Shown here: positions 38,291 to 47,519 of the stretch, one piece after another
How positions within the stretch are numbered: the stretch's first letter is position 1
Layout: every line of letters begins with the position of its first letter
Source: Ectothiorhodospira shaposhnikovii
Lineage (GTDB): Bacteria; Pseudomonadota; Gammaproteobacteria; Ectothiorhodospirales; Ectothiorhodospiraceae
Assembly: GCF_016584105.1 (NCBI RefSeq)
Contig: NZ_NRSM01000017.1
Span: forward strand, 17,406-81,405
Direction: 5' to 3'
Length of the DNA stretch: 64,000 bases
Position numbers and translations under genes: made by a program
Notes under the pieces: model-generated
What the model saw: only the letters and a program-made list of their open reading frames with translations
Told to the model about the DNA's origin: nothing
The model's database searches: none

Positions 38291-39370
38291 ATGACCCAGA
38301 ACATCCTCATCCTTCCCGGTGACGGTATCGGCCCGGAAATCGTTGCCGAGGCCACCCGTCTCCTGAACGCCCTCAAGGACCGTTTCGGTCTGGCCGTGGA
38401 GCTGGAAGAGGCTCCCATCGGTGGCGCGGGCTATGATGCCGCCGGCAAGCCGCTGCCCGACGAGACCCTGGCCCTGGCCCAGGCCGCCGATGCGATCCTG
38501 CTGGGCGCCGTGGGTGGCCCCCGCTATGACCAGCTGGCCTGGGAACTGCGCCCCGAACGGGGGCTGCTGGCCATCCGCTCCGAGCTGTCCCTGTTCTCCA
38601 ACCTGCGCCCGGCCATCCTCTATCCGCAGCTGGCATCCGCCTCGGCACTGAAGCCGGAGATCGTCGGCGGCCTGGACATCATGATCCTGCGCGAGCTGAC
38701 CGGCGGTGCCTACTTCGGCAAGCCCCGTGGCATCCAGACCCGCGAGGACGGGGTGCGGGAAGGCTTCAACACCATCATCTATTCCGAGCCGGAAATCGAA
38801 CGCATCGTGCGCAGTGGTTTCGAGATCGCCATGAAGCGTGATCGCCGCCTGTGTTCGGTGGACAAGGCCAATGTGCTGGAAGTCTCCCAGCTCTGGCGCG
38901 AGGTGGCGGAGCGGGTGGCCAGGGAGTACCCGGAGGTGGCCCTGTCCCACATGTACGTGGACAATGCGGCCATGCAGCTGGTGCGGGCACCCAAGCAGTT
39001 CGACGTGATCGTGACGGAAAACATGTTCGGCGATATCCTTTCCGATGCCGCCGCCATGCTCACCGGTTCCATCGGCATGTTGCCTTCCGCCTCCCTGGAT
39101 GCCGGGGGCAAGGGTATGTACGAACCCATTCACGGCTCCGCCCCGGACATCGCCGGTCAGGGCGTGGCCAATCCGCTGGCCACCCTGCTGTCGGTGGCCA
39201 TGATGCTGCGCTACACCCTGAACGAGGAGGCCCAGGCCGCCCGGGTGGAAGCCGCGGTGGGTCGGGTGCTGGATCAGGGGCTGCGCACCGCCGACATCTG
39301 GACCGAAGGTTGTCGCAAGGTGGGAACCCGCGAGATGGGCGAGGCCGTGGTGGCCGCGCTGGAGGTCTGA
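38291..39370 (+). CDS. leuB: 3-isopropylmalate dehydrogenase
   Basis: 359-residue NAD-dependent oxidative decarboxylase, third leucine-specific step. Signatures: [25 protein letters not shown] and the metal/NAD region [20 protein letters not shown]. Length and order leuC-leuD-leuB are normal. Confidence 0.97.
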   Translation: MTQNILILPGDGIGPEIVAEATRLLNALKDRFGLAVELEEAPIGGAGYDAAGKPLPDETLALAQAADAILLGAVGGPRYDQLAWELRPERGLLAIRSELSLFSNLRPAILYPQLASASALKPEIVGGLDIMILRELTGGAYFGKPRGIQTREDGVREGFNTIIYSEPEIERIVRSGFEIAMKRDRRLCSVDKANVLEVSQLWREVAERVAREYPEVALSHMYVDNAAMQLVRAPKQFDVIVTENMFGDILSDAAAMLTGSIGMLPSASLDAGGKGMYEPIHGSAPDIAGQGVANPLATLLSVAMMLRYTLNEEAQAARVEAAVGRVLDQGLRTADIWTEGCRKVGTREMGEAVVAALEV

Positions 39371-39526
39371 GTCCAACTCAGTCTTTTCCGACAGGTCGGG
39401 CCCTGGGCGCGATGGCCGGTATGTCTGTTTTTCGTGCGAATGCCGGCCATCCTGTTAGACTCATGGGGATGAGTGCGCTGCGGGTGCTCCAGGCCGATAG
39501 TCACTAAATCCAAGGAATACTCAAAG

Positions 39527-40549
39527 ATGAGCAGAAGTTATGATGTGGCCGTCGTCGGTGCAACAGGTGCCGTGGGCGAGGCCATGCTGTCCCTCCTGGC
39601 GGAACGCAAGTTCCCGGTAGGCAATGTCCATGCCGTGGCCAGCAGCCGCTCCGCCGGCAGCCGGGTGGCCTTCGGTAACAAGCAGCTGGTGGTGGAAGAC
39701 CTGGCCACCTTCGATTTCTCCAAGGTGCAGATCGGTCTGTTTTCACCCGGTGCTTCCGTCTCCAAGGAGTATGCGCCCAAGGCCGCGGCTGCCGGTTGCG
39801 TGGTGATCGACAACACCTCCCAGTTCCGTTACGACGACGACATCCCGCTGGTGGTGCCCGAGGTCAACCCCCATGCGGTGGCCGGTTACAAGAACCGCGG
39901 CATCATCGCCAATCCCAACTGTTCCACCATCCAGATGCTGGTGGCCCTCAAGCCGCTGCACGATGCCGCAGGCATCGAACGCATCAACGTGGCCACCTAC
40001 CAGGCCGTGTCCGGTACCGGCAAGGAGGCCATCGAGGAACTGGCCACCCAGACCGCTCAGCTGCTCAACGGCAAGCCGGTGGAATGCAAGGTCTATCCCA
40101 AGCAGATCGCCTTCAATGTCCTGCCGCACATCGACGTCTTCATGGACAACGGCTACACCAAGGAAGAAATGAAGATGGTCTGGGAGACCCGCAAGATCAT
40201 GGAGGATGACCGGATTCAGGTGAATCCCACCGCGGTGCGCGTGCCCGTGTTCTTCGGTCATTCCGAGGCCGTGCACATCGAGACCCGTGAGAAACTGACT
40301 GCCGAGCAGGCCCGTGAACTGCTGTCCAGGGCGCCCGGCGTGGTGGTCATGGACGAGCGCCGTGATGGGGGCTATCCCACGGCGGTTACGGAAAGTGCCT
40401 CCCAGGATCCGGTGTTTGTCGGGCGTATCAGGGAAGACATCTCCCATCCCCGGGGACTGAACCTGTGGGTTGTCGCGGATAACGTTCGCAAGGGCGCGGC
40501 ACTGAATAGTATTCAGATCGCAGAAGTTTTGATAAAAGACTTTTTATAA
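39527..40549 (+). CDS. asd: Aspartate-semialdehyde dehydrogenase
   Basis: 340 residues; reduces aspartyl phosphate to the semialdehyde in Lys/Met/Thr and diaminopimelate synthesis. The NADP loop VVGATGAVGEAML and catalytic cysteine in IANPNCSTIQML are visible. The frame extends to 39473, but ATG 39527 (MSRSYDVAVVGATG) has AAGGAA about ten bases before it. Confidence 0.96.
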   Translation: MSRSYDVAVVGATGAVGEAMLSLLAERKFPVGNVHAVASSRSAGSRVAFGNKQLVVEDLATFDFSKVQIGLFSPGASVSKEYAPKAAAAGCVVIDNTSQFRYDDDIPLVVPEVNPHAVAGYKNRGIIANPNCSTIQMLVALKPLHDAAGIERINVATYQAVSGTGKEAIEELATQTAQLLNGKPVECKVYPKQIAFNVLPHIDVFMDNGYTKEEMKMVWETRKIMEDDRIQVNPTAVRVPVFFGHSEAVHIETREKLTAEQARELLSRAPGVVVMDERRDGGYPTAVTESASQDPVFVGRIREDISHPRGLNLWVVADNVRKGAALNSIQIAEVLIKDFL

Positions 40550-40577
40550 TCAAGGGTTTCGACCTGCTTCTGACGGC

Positions 40578-40605
40578 GGACAGGCGGTAGGATCATCGCC
40601 TGTCC
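40578..40605 (+). terminator. Hairpin after asd
   Basis: GGACAGGCG (40578-40586) and CGCCTGTCC (40597-40605) form a perfect nine-base stem with a ten-base loop. No T tract follows, so termination would be factor-dependent or incomplete. It lies in the asd-fimV gap. Confidence 0.4.
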
Positions 40606-40664
40606 AGTGGCTGAGACGGGGCAAGCAGGGGTTTGGTCGGGCCGTTTCAGAAAGGGGACATGCT

Positions 40665-43424
40665 GTGCGCAGACTGGCTTTGGGAACCGCCTTGTGGGCA
40701 CTCATGACACCGGGTGCGACCATCGCGCTCGGCTTGGGGGACATCGAGACCCGTTCAGCGCTCAATCAGCCGCTACGGGCGGAAATTCAGCTTCTATCCG
40801 TGCGTCCAGGAGAGATGGAAGACCTGGTGATCAGCCTGGCGCCTGAAGCCTTGTTCAGGCGTCTGGGCATAGAGCGTACCCATCTTCTGTCTGATCTGCG
40901 GTTTGAACCTGTCACGACTTCCGATGGACGGCACGTCATCCGGGTTACGTCCCGTAATCCGATTCGAGAGCCATTTCTGAACTTTCTGATTGAAGCCAGT
41001 TGGCCCAGTGGGCGTCTGGTGCGTGAATATACGGTACTGCTCGATCCTCCCACCCTGTTTGAACGCGCACAGCCCCCGGTTACGGGCTTTGCCACCGCCC
41101 CTGCGGATCGTGTGCCCATGCCTCCGACGACGCCCCGTCCTGATGGTACGGAAGCCCCCGTATCCTCGTATCGGGTAAGGGCGGGTGACACCATGTGGGG
41201 CGTCGGGACGCGGTTGCGTCCCGACGAAGGCATCACCGTGGAACAGATGATGATGGCTTTGCTGCGGGCCAATCCCGAAGCATTTGCCGATAACAATATC
41301 AATAATCTGCTCAGCGGGAGCGTGCTCCGTGTTCCCGAGCGGGATGAAATTCTTGCTCTGGGTGCCGCGGAAGCCCGCCGTGAAGTGGCCACCCAGAACC
41401 GCCTGTGGCATGAATACCGGAGTCTTGCGGCGGACCAGCCTGCCAGACCCCAGGTGCCGGTCACGCCGGATGCTCCCCCGCCGCCGCCGCCGGTATCCTT
41501 GCCTGATCCTGCGGTGCCTGACTCCGATGACGGGCGTCTGGAGATCGTGGCGCAGCCCGAAGCCGAACCTGGCGATGGGGCGGCCCGGCTTGAACAGGAT
41601 CTTGCCCTTTTGCGGGAGACCAGCGAAAGCCGGCGCCAGGAAACCCTCGAAATGCGAGAGCGTATCCGGGAACTGGAAGACCTGCTTGAACGCCAGAATC
41701 GTCTGCTGGCATTGAATAATGATCAGCTTGCGATGCTCCAGCAGCAACTGGCCGCCGCCCGGGCAGAGGATCCTGACAGGCTGCCCGAACCCATGCCTTC
41801 CCTGGCCCCGCCGAGCCCCGAGCTGGAGGCACTGCCTGCGGAATCGCCGCCCGAAGCGCCCGTGTCTCCTGCTGCTCCGGCCCCGTTGCCGCCTCCGGAA
41901 CCTCCGGTCACTGCACCGGCCCCGCAACCTCAGGCGGGTGGATTCTTGTCCGAGCTGTTGCGCAGTCCCTCTTTGCTGATTGGCGGCGGGCTTGGCATTC
42001 TGTTGGTACTTGCCCTGGTTCTGCTGACGTTGCGTCGCCTCCGCGGCGGTGCGGCGGAGGATGCCCTGCCGGTAACGTCTGTTTCGGGCCCGGAATCCAT
42101 GGGACAGGAGGCCGGTTTCGGTGTATCCACGGCCAAGGCCGGAGTTGCCGTGGCCGGTGCCGCCGGCCTGGCTTCAGCCGGCGCGGGTGGCAGCGACAGG
42201 GCGCCTGGTGTTGGCGGCCAGTCTCAGGATCATTCCTCAACGGCCATGATGGATACCGTTGAGACTCAGATACCGGATTTCTCCACGGTGTCCGGGACCG
42301 ATGCCGAGCAGCCTGCCGAGGTGGGCAGCTGGGATGAGGTGGTGAATGACGACATCATTGCGGAAGCCGATGTCTATCTGGCCTACGGCCTCTATCAGCA
42401 GGCGGAGGATCTGTTGAAGGGTGCGAGTGATCGTGCTCCGGAGCGTCCTGATTATCTGTTCAAACTGGCCGAAACCTACTTCGCCACTGCCAACCAGGCC
42501 GCTTTCGATCAAACTGCCGCCAGTATGTATCAGCAGAAAGGCGATCGGGATTCCGCGCTTTGGGATCGTGTCGTCGCCATGGGCCAGGAGCTGAGTCCGG
42601 AAAACAGCCTTTATGCCGGGTCTGCCGGTAAGGCCACAGCCCCTTCGAGAGAAGCTGAGGACAGCGATCTGATCCTGGATACCCAGGATCTGGAAACCTC
42701 GCTGGGTGATGTGGATTTCGATCTTCGTGATGAGGATGCCCAGCCCCAGGACCTGTCTCCATTGGGTCGTGACGTTCACGTCCCTCTCCGGGAAAACGCC
42801 GATGCGCCATCGCGATCCATCCGGGATCCCGATGCGGTTGATCTCGCGGATGATGTTTCATCCGAAGACAGGGACATGCAGGCCAAGGACGACGAAGACA
42901 CGCTTCGCTTCGAGATTGGCGATCTGGAATTTGATCTGGATGAATTTGGGGCGTCTGAATCCAGACAGCCGAAATTGGCCGATGCGGAGCCTGAACCCTC
43001 CGATGCCGGGCAGATGAAATCCGGTGCCCATGCAAGGGATGAGGAGGCGGTCCCGCCATCTGCCGCCATGGATGACGAGGCAACCTGGGAGATGGATCTC
43101 AAGGGGCTGCACCTGTCGGATGACGATGAAACCGTGGCCATCTCCCAATCCCCCGGCAAACTGGACGACGATGCCGATGACACCATGCGCCTGCTTGAGG
43201 ACTCCTTCACGGAAGAGGATCTGAGAAGTCTTGAGGACGATACCGAAAGTCTTGAAGATCCCTTTGGCCTGGGGGATGAGATCAGTACCAAGCTGGATTT
43301 GGCGCGGGCCTACATCGACATGGGAGACAATGAAGGTGCCAGGGCCACTCTTGAAGAGGTGATGTCGGAAGGGGATGCACAGCAGAAACAGGAGGCCCAG
43401 GAGCTCTTGAATCAGATTGCCTGA
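40665..43424 (+). CDS. fimV: FimV-like peptidoglycan-binding polar hub protein
   Basis: 919-residue inner-membrane protein. A signal peptide precedes the conserved FimV N-terminal domain (LGDIETRSALNQPLRAEIQL). A LysM domain is near residues 163-226 (SYRVRAGDTMWGVGTRLRPD). A coiled coil (ETLEMRERIRELEDLLERQN), Pro-rich linker and one transmembrane helix (~436-456) follow, then a long acidic cytoplasmic region ending in the FimV TPR-like motif (STKLDLARAYIDMGDNEGAR). The family organises type IV pili and polar proteins. Starts with GTG. The asd-fimV-truA neighbourhood is conserved in related bacteria. Confidence 0.92.
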   Translation: MRRLALGTALWALMTPGATIALGLGDIETRSALNQPLRAEIQLLSVRPGEMEDLVISLAPEALFRRLGIERTHLLSDLRFEPVTTSDGRHVIRVTSRNPIREPFLNFLIEASWPSGRLVREYTVLLDPPTLFERAQPPVTGFATAPADRVPMPPTTPRPDGTEAPVSSYRVRAGDTMWGVGTRLRPDEGITVEQMMMALLRANPEAFADNNINNLLSGSVLRVPERDEILALGAAEARREVATQNRLWHEYRSLAADQPARPQVPVTPDAPPPPPPVSLPDPAVPDSDDGRLEIVAQPEAEPGDGAARLEQDLALLRETSESRRQETLEMRERIRELEDLLERQNRLLALNNDQLAMLQQQLAAARAEDPDRLPEPMPSLAPPSPELEALPAESPPEAPVSPAAPAPLPPPEPPVTAPAPQPQAGGFLSELLRSPSLLIGGGLGILLVLALVLLTLRRLRGGAAEDALPVTSVSGPESMGQEAGFGVSTAKAGVAVAGAAGLASAGAGGSDRAPGVGGQSQDHSSTAMMDTVETQIPDFSTVSGTDAEQPAEVGSWDEVVNDDIIAEADVYLAYGLYQQAEDLLKGASDRAPERPDYLFKLAETYFATANQAAFDQTAASMYQQKGDRDSALWDRVVAMGQELSPENSLYAGSAGKATAPSREAEDSDLILDTQDLETSLGDVDFDLRDEDAQPQDLSPLGRDVHVPLRENADAPSRSIRDPDAVDLADDVSSEDRDMQAKDDEDTLRFEIGDLEFDLDEFGASESRQPKLADAEPEPSDAGQMKSGAHARDEEAVPPSAAMDDEATWEMDLKGLHLSDDDETVAISQSPGKLDDDADDTMRLLEDSFTEEDLRSLEDDTESLEDPFGLGDEISTKLDLARAYIDMGDNEGARATLEEVMSEGDAQQKQEAQELLNQIA

Positions 43425-43458
43425 GGATTGTCGTTGGACGGGGAAGGGGCCTTGAACC

Positions 43459-44142
43459 ATGCATCCGGCCCTTAAGATCCTCGGTGTCATTCTGTTCATC
43501 CTGTGTGTGGCCCAGGCAGGCTGGATTGTCCTGGGCGTGGGAGGAGGGCTGGCCGTGGCAGCATTGGCTGCCACGGGCCCCGCGGGCGTCAGTCAGTTCT
43601 GGAACATGTCCCGCAGGCTGAAATGGTTCTTCCTCTCCATCATCCTGGTGTTTGGCTGGTTTACCCCGGGCGCGCCCCTGCTGGACTGGGCCGGGAGCTG
43701 GTCTCCGGCCCGGGAAGGTCTGATGATGGGCCTGCAACGCACCCTTGTGCTGGTGCTGGCTGTTGCCGCCGTGGTGTGGCTGCTTCAGGCCACTTCCCGG
43801 GAATCCCTGGTCAGGGGTCTTTTGTGGCTCACCCGTCCACTGGCCCCTCTGGGTCTGCCCCGGGAACGGTTTGCCGTGCGGCTGGTGCTGACACTGGAAG
43901 CATTGCCCCAGGTCCGCATCCTGGCCGCGGCAGGTCGTCCCGGGTTCTTGCCGGAGGGCCGCATGGCCCGGCTTCGGGGACTGGGGCATCGTGCCACCGG
44001 CCTGTTTCGGGAGGTTCTGGAGCAGGCGGAGAAGGCTCCGCTGGAGCCCATTCGGCTGGATCCGTTGCCACCTCCGGGGCTGCTTCAGTGGCTGGTGCTG
44101 TGTTTGATCCTCCTGCCCTTGATCCTGGCCGCCCTGCACTGA
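43459..44142 (+). CDS. Orphan CbiQ/EcfT-like membrane protein
   Basis: 227 residues with about five hydrophobic helices. The central segment LLWLTRPLAPLGLPRERFAV followed by RLVLTLEALPQ resembles the coupling region of CbiQ/EcfT transmembrane proteins of energy-coupling-factor transporters. No ATPase or substrate-binding S component is adjacent, so transport activity is unproven. Lies between fimV and truA, 34 bases after fimV. Confidence 0.5.
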   Translation: MHPALKILGVILFILCVAQAGWIVLGVGGGLAVAALAATGPAGVSQFWNMSRRLKWFFLSIILVFGWFTPGAPLLDWAGSWSPAREGLMMGLQRTLVLVLAVAAVVWLLQATSRESLVRGLLWLTRPLAPLGLPRERFAVRLVLTLEALPQVRILAAAGRPGFLPEGRMARLRGLGHRATGLFREVLEQAEKAPLEPIRLDPLPPPGLLQWLVLCLILLPLILAALH

Positions 44143-44191
44143 TCCCGGGAGCTGGTATCATCCCGCCTCCCATTCATGCCCCTCGAATCCC

Positions 44192-44998
44192 ATGAACGAC
44201 ACCCCGCGCCGGCTGGCGATCGGACTTGAATATGATGGCTCCGGATTCCGGGGCTGGCAGCAGCAGAAGGACGGCCGCACCATTCAGCCCCTGGTGGAAC
44301 GGGCGCTGGCCAAGGTGGCGGATCATCCCGTGCAGGTGACCTGTGCCGGCCGAACCGATGCCGGGGTGCATGCCACCTGTCAGATCGTGCATTTTGATAC
44401 CACCGCCGAACGCCCGCCCCATGCCTGGCTGCTGGGCGGCAACAGCAACCTCACGCCGGAGATCAGTCTGCAATGGGTCAGGCCCGTGGCGCCGGATTTC
44501 CACGCCCGGTTCTCCGCCCGCTGGCGCCGCTATCGCTACGTCTTTCTGAACCGGCTGGCCCGCCCCGCCATCCTGCGCGGGCGGGTGACCTGGTATCACC
44601 GGCCTCTGGCGGCGGAGCCCATGCACGAGGCCGCCCAGCATCTGCTGGGCGAACATGACTTCAGCAGTTTCCGTGCCCTGGGCTGTCAGGCCCGTCATCC
44701 CATCCGGGAGGTGCAGTCAGTCTCGGTGACCCGCGATGGGGATTTCATCTATCTGGACATTCGGGCCAATGCCTTTTTGCATCACATGGTGCGCAATATC
44801 GCCGGGGCGCTCATGTGCGTGGGTCGGGGCGAGCGGCCCAGTGAGTGGCTGGCGGAACTGCGGGAAGCCCGGGATCGCAGCCAGGGGGGGGTGACGGCGC
44901 CGCCGGATGGTCTGTATCTGGTTCAGGTGGGTTATGACGAGCAGTTTGACCTGCATCCCCAGGCGGTTATTCCCCGTTACGGCTTCGTCCAGCCGTGA
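44192..44998 (+). CDS. truA: tRNA pseudouridine(38-40) synthase
   Basis: 268 residues; modifies uridines 38-40 in the tRNA anticodon stem. The catalytic aspartate is in CAGRTDAGVHA. RRYRYVFLN and FLHHMVRNIAGAL are family blocks. Confidence 0.96.
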   Translation: MNDTPRRLAIGLEYDGSGFRGWQQQKDGRTIQPLVERALAKVADHPVQVTCAGRTDAGVHATCQIVHFDTTAERPPHAWLLGGNSNLTPEISLQWVRPVAPDFHARFSARWRRYRYVFLNRLARPAILRGRVTWYHRPLAAEPMHEAAQHLLGEHDFSSFRALGCQARHPIREVQSVSVTRDGDFIYLDIRANAFLHHMVRNIAGALMCVGRGERPSEWLAELREARDRSQGGVTAPPDGLYLVQVGYDEQFDLHPQAVIPRYGFVQP

Positions 44999-45031
44999 AC
45001 GTCAAGGAGTCCAGGTCTGTCCACGGACACT

Positions 45032-45055
45032 CCCGTCTCCCCTTGGGGGGACGGG
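45032..45055. repeat. REP-like palindrome after truA
   Basis: CCCGTCTCCCC (45032-45042) pairs with GGGGGGACGGG (45045-45055) with one G-T pair, followed by GCTGGGATGCGGGTGAG. Same layout as the unit at 38174. It may end the truA transcript, isolating the nif genes. Confidence 0.5.
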
Positions 45056-45073
45056 GCTGGGATGCGGGTGAGC

Positions 45074-45089
45074 TGTGACTTTCCCGACA
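45074..45089 (+). promoter_or_regulatory. NifA upstream activator site 1
   Basis: TGT at 45074-45076, ten bases, ACA at 45087-45089: the TGT-N10-ACA site bound by NifA. It lies about 86 bases before the -24 element of the nifB promoter. Confidence 0.65.
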
Positions 45090-45095
45090 TTCCCC

Positions 45096-45111
45096 TGTGG
45101 CAAGCCCCACA
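45096..45111 (+). promoter_or_regulatory. NifA upstream activator site 2
   Basis: TGT at 45096-45098, ten bases, ACA at 45109-45111, centred 22 bases (two helical turns) after site 1. The inner bases are partly palindromic (TGTGG and CCACA). An A/T-rich stretch at 45130-45156, suited to IHF-type bending, separates it from the promoter. Confidence 0.75.
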
Positions 45112-45174
45112 TTCTCCCTGGGCGCTCTTTTTAAAATCCATTAAAAACAATTAAATAGTGCCAGCTTAAAGCCA

Positions 45175-45188
45175 GGCACAGGTCTTGC
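45175..45188 (+). promoter_or_regulatory. Sigma-54 promoter of nifB
   Basis: GG at 45175-45176, ten bases, GC at 45187-45188. The extended sequence GGCAC-N5-TTGCA fits the -24/-12 consensus closely. The nifB start is 58 bases further on. Confidence 0.8.
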
Positions 45189-45245
45189 ATTCTCCCTGGA
45201 AAACCAAGTTAATCCCGCTGCGGCGGGCACCCCGGGAGGATTGTG

Positions 45246-46766
45246 ATGGACCCAAAGCCTGACAGAATCATTGAAATTCCCGTCACCGTCCAGGGCGGGT
45301 GTTCCAGTTCCAACTCCAGTCCCAGCGCCGGTTGCGGCAGCACCCGGAAGCCCGGTCTGCCCGCCCACATCCAGGCCAAGATCCAGGATCATCCCTGCTA
45401 CTCGGAAGAGGCTCACCACCACTTTGCCCGCATGCACCTGGCAGTGGCCCCGGCCTGCAACATCCAGTGCCATTACTGCAACCGCAAGTACGACTGCTCC
45501 AACGAGTCCCGTCCCGGCGTGGTGTCCGAAGTGCTCAAGCCCGCTCAGGCCATCCACAAGGCCCTCACCGTCGCGGCTTCCATCCCCGAGATGACCGTGG
45601 TGGGCATCGCCGGACCCGGTGACGCCCTGGCCAATCCCACCCGAACCTTTGCCACCTTCCGGGGCATCCGGGAGCAGGACCCCGGCATCAAGCTCTGTCT
45701 GTCCACCAACGGCCTGGCACTGCCCAGGCACGTGGATGAACTGGTGGCGCTGGGCGTGGACCACGTCACCATCACCATCAACAGCATCGACCCGGAGATC
45801 GGCGCCCGCATCCATCCCTGGGTGTTGTGGGAGCGCCGCCGGGTGTTCGGTCGGGAAGGTGCGCAGATTCTGATCAGCCAGCAACAAAAAGGCCTGGAGA
45901 TGTTGGTAGAGCGAGGCGTTCTGGTGAAGGTGAACTCGGTCATGATCCCGGGCATCAACGATCGCCATCTCAAGGAAGTCTCCCGCATGGTCAAGGAAAA
46001 GGGCGCCTTCCTGCATAACGTGATGCCCCTGATTTCCGACCCGGCCCACGGCACCTATTTTGGTCTCAATGGCCAGCGCGGTCCCACGGAGGCGGAGCTG
46101 TCCGCCCTGCGGGACGAATGCGAGGGCGACATGAACATGATGCGCCATTGCCGCCAGTGTCGTGCCGACGCGGTGGGCATGCTGGGCGAGGATCGGGGCG
46201 AGGAATTCAGCCTGGAGCGCATCGATCAGGCAGCGCTGGATTACGAAGTGGTTCGTGAACGCCGGGATCAGGTTCAGGCGGCGATCAGGGAACGCATGGC
46301 GGCGCGCAAGCGCCAGGGAGGCAACGTGACTGCAATACCATCGACAAGGCCTGCCGCGCAAAAGGCAGCAGCCCGCCCGGTTCTGATGGCGGTGGCCACC
46401 AAGGGCGGTGGTCTGGTCAATCAGCATTTCGGGTATGCCAGGGAATTTCTGATCTACAAGGCCACACCGGAAGGGGTCCGGTTCGAGGGGCATCGCCGGG
46501 CGGATCTTTACTGCTCCGGACCGGATGCCTGCAATGACCGGGCCCAGGTGCTGGCCAGCACGGTGCGGGCCCTGGAGGACTGCGAAGTGCTGCTCTGTGC
46601 CCGCATCGGCATTGAGCCCTGGTCGGTGCTTGAGGCGGCCGGGATCATGCCCAACGGAGAGCACGCCATGGCGCCCATCGAGGATGCGGTGATGGCCGTG
46701 TACCGGGAGATGATGGCCGCCGGGCGCCTGGAGATGCCCGAGCGTGAAGCCATTCAATGCGCCTGA
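45246..46766 (+). CDS. nifB: NifB, FeMo-cofactor precursor synthase, with NifX-like domain
   Basis: 506-residue radical-SAM protein that builds the carbide-containing 8Fe core (NifB-co) of nitrogenase cofactor. The cluster motif C-x3-C-x2-C is ACNIQCHYC (Cys71, 75, 78), with additional ligand cysteines in YDCSNE and RQCRADAVGML. The final ~120 residues form a NifX/NafY-like domain (RPVLMAVATKGGGLVNQHFG) that can hold NifB-co. ATG 45246 has GGGAGGA upstream; GTG 45243 is an alternative. First gene of nifB-nifQ-draG. Confidence 0.96.
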   Translation: MDPKPDRIIEIPVTVQGGCSSSNSSPSAGCGSTRKPGLPAHIQAKIQDHPCYSEEAHHHFARMHLAVAPACNIQCHYCNRKYDCSNESRPGVVSEVLKPAQAIHKALTVAASIPEMTVVGIAGPGDALANPTRTFATFRGIREQDPGIKLCLSTNGLALPRHVDELVALGVDHVTITINSIDPEIGARIHPWVLWERRRVFGREGAQILISQQQKGLEMLVERGVLVKVNSVMIPGINDRHLKEVSRMVKEKGAFLHNVMPLISDPAHGTYFGLNGQRGPTEAELSALRDECEGDMNMMRHCRQCRADAVGMLGEDRGEEFSLERIDQAALDYEVVRERRDQVQAAIRERMAARKRQGGNVTAIPSTRPAAQKAAARPVLMAVATKGGGLVNQHFGYAREFLIYKATPEGVRFEGHRRADLYCSGPDACNDRAQVLASTVRALEDCEVLLCARIGIEPWSVLEAAGIMPNGEHAMAPIEDAVMAVYREMMAAGRLEMPEREAIQCA

Positions 46767-46820
46767 TCCGCGGTCTGCGAGTCTCTGCGTCCCGATGACA
46801 GTCAACATGAGGGCATCCCC

Positions 46821-47519
46821 ATGGCACTGAATATGGCAGCTTTGCATTCCGTATCGCCGGTGCCGGCGGGCACCGTGCACTGGAAAAAAAGCGCCCATGG
46901 CCAGCGACGCGTCGGCGGTAATCAGACTCAGGTCCATGGCCGTGATGTCCCCTCCGTCGCCGAAGCCGGCGAGGGCAGGGCGGACAGCCTCCACGACCGG
47001 CTGCTCGCCCACGCCGTGGGGTTGCCCAACGATGCCCTGCTGGCCTGTCTGCTGTCAGCCTGGGTTGGGGGACGCGGCGTCCTGCCGGCTCACATGGGGC
47101 TTTCCGGCGCTGAATACCGGGAGATGCTCGGCCGTCATTTCCCGGGGTTGACGCTCAATCCTCCGGCCCTGGAGCCGGTGGAGATCCAGCGTCTGGACGA
47201 GCGGCGGGATCTGCAGCAGTTGCTGCTGTCCCACCGCCGGGGGCAGGACCCCTCCGAGGTCTGGCTGGCGGCCATCGTCGCAGCCGCCTGCATGGGGCCG
47301 GATCATCTCTGGCAGGATCTGGGACTGCGAGACCGTGATCAGTTGACCCGGCTGATGCGGGACAACTTTCCCGGGCTGGTCGAACTCAACGCCCAGGATA
47401 TGAAGTGGAAGAAATTCCTCTACCGCCAGCTCTGTCTGGCCGAAGACATCCTGATCTGCCGGTCGCCGTCCTGTGAGGTCTGCCAGGATCATTCGGTGTG
47501 TTTCGGGCCGGAGGTCTGA
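46821..47519 (+). CDS. nifQ: NifQ-family molybdenum-supply protein
   Basis: 232 residues. The C-terminal signature C-x4-C-x2-C-x5-C is present (CRSPSCEVCQDHSVC), together with WKKFLYRQLCLAEDI. NifQ passes molybdenum, as a Mo-Fe-S cluster, to NifEN/NifH for FeMo-co synthesis. The N-terminal ~50 residues are poorly conserved. GAGGG lies shortly before ATG 46821. Follows nifB after 54 bases, and draG starts immediately after its stop. Confidence 0.88.
   Translation: MALNMAALHSVSPVPAGTVHWKKSAHGQRRVGGNQTQVHGRDVPSVAEAGEGRADSLHDRLLAHAVGLPNDALLACLLSAWVGGRGVLPAHMGLSGAEYREMLGRHFPGLTLNPPALEPVEIQRLDERRDLQQLLLSHRRGQDPSEVWLAAIVAAACMGPDHLWQDLGLRDRDQLTRLMRDNFPGLVELNAQDMKWKKFLYRQLCLAEDILICRSPSCEVCQDHSVCFGPEV

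Noticed and set aside
45017..45031. TGTCCACGGACA dyad near nifB as a third NifA site
   Set aside because: Spacing between TGT and ACA is six bases, not ten.
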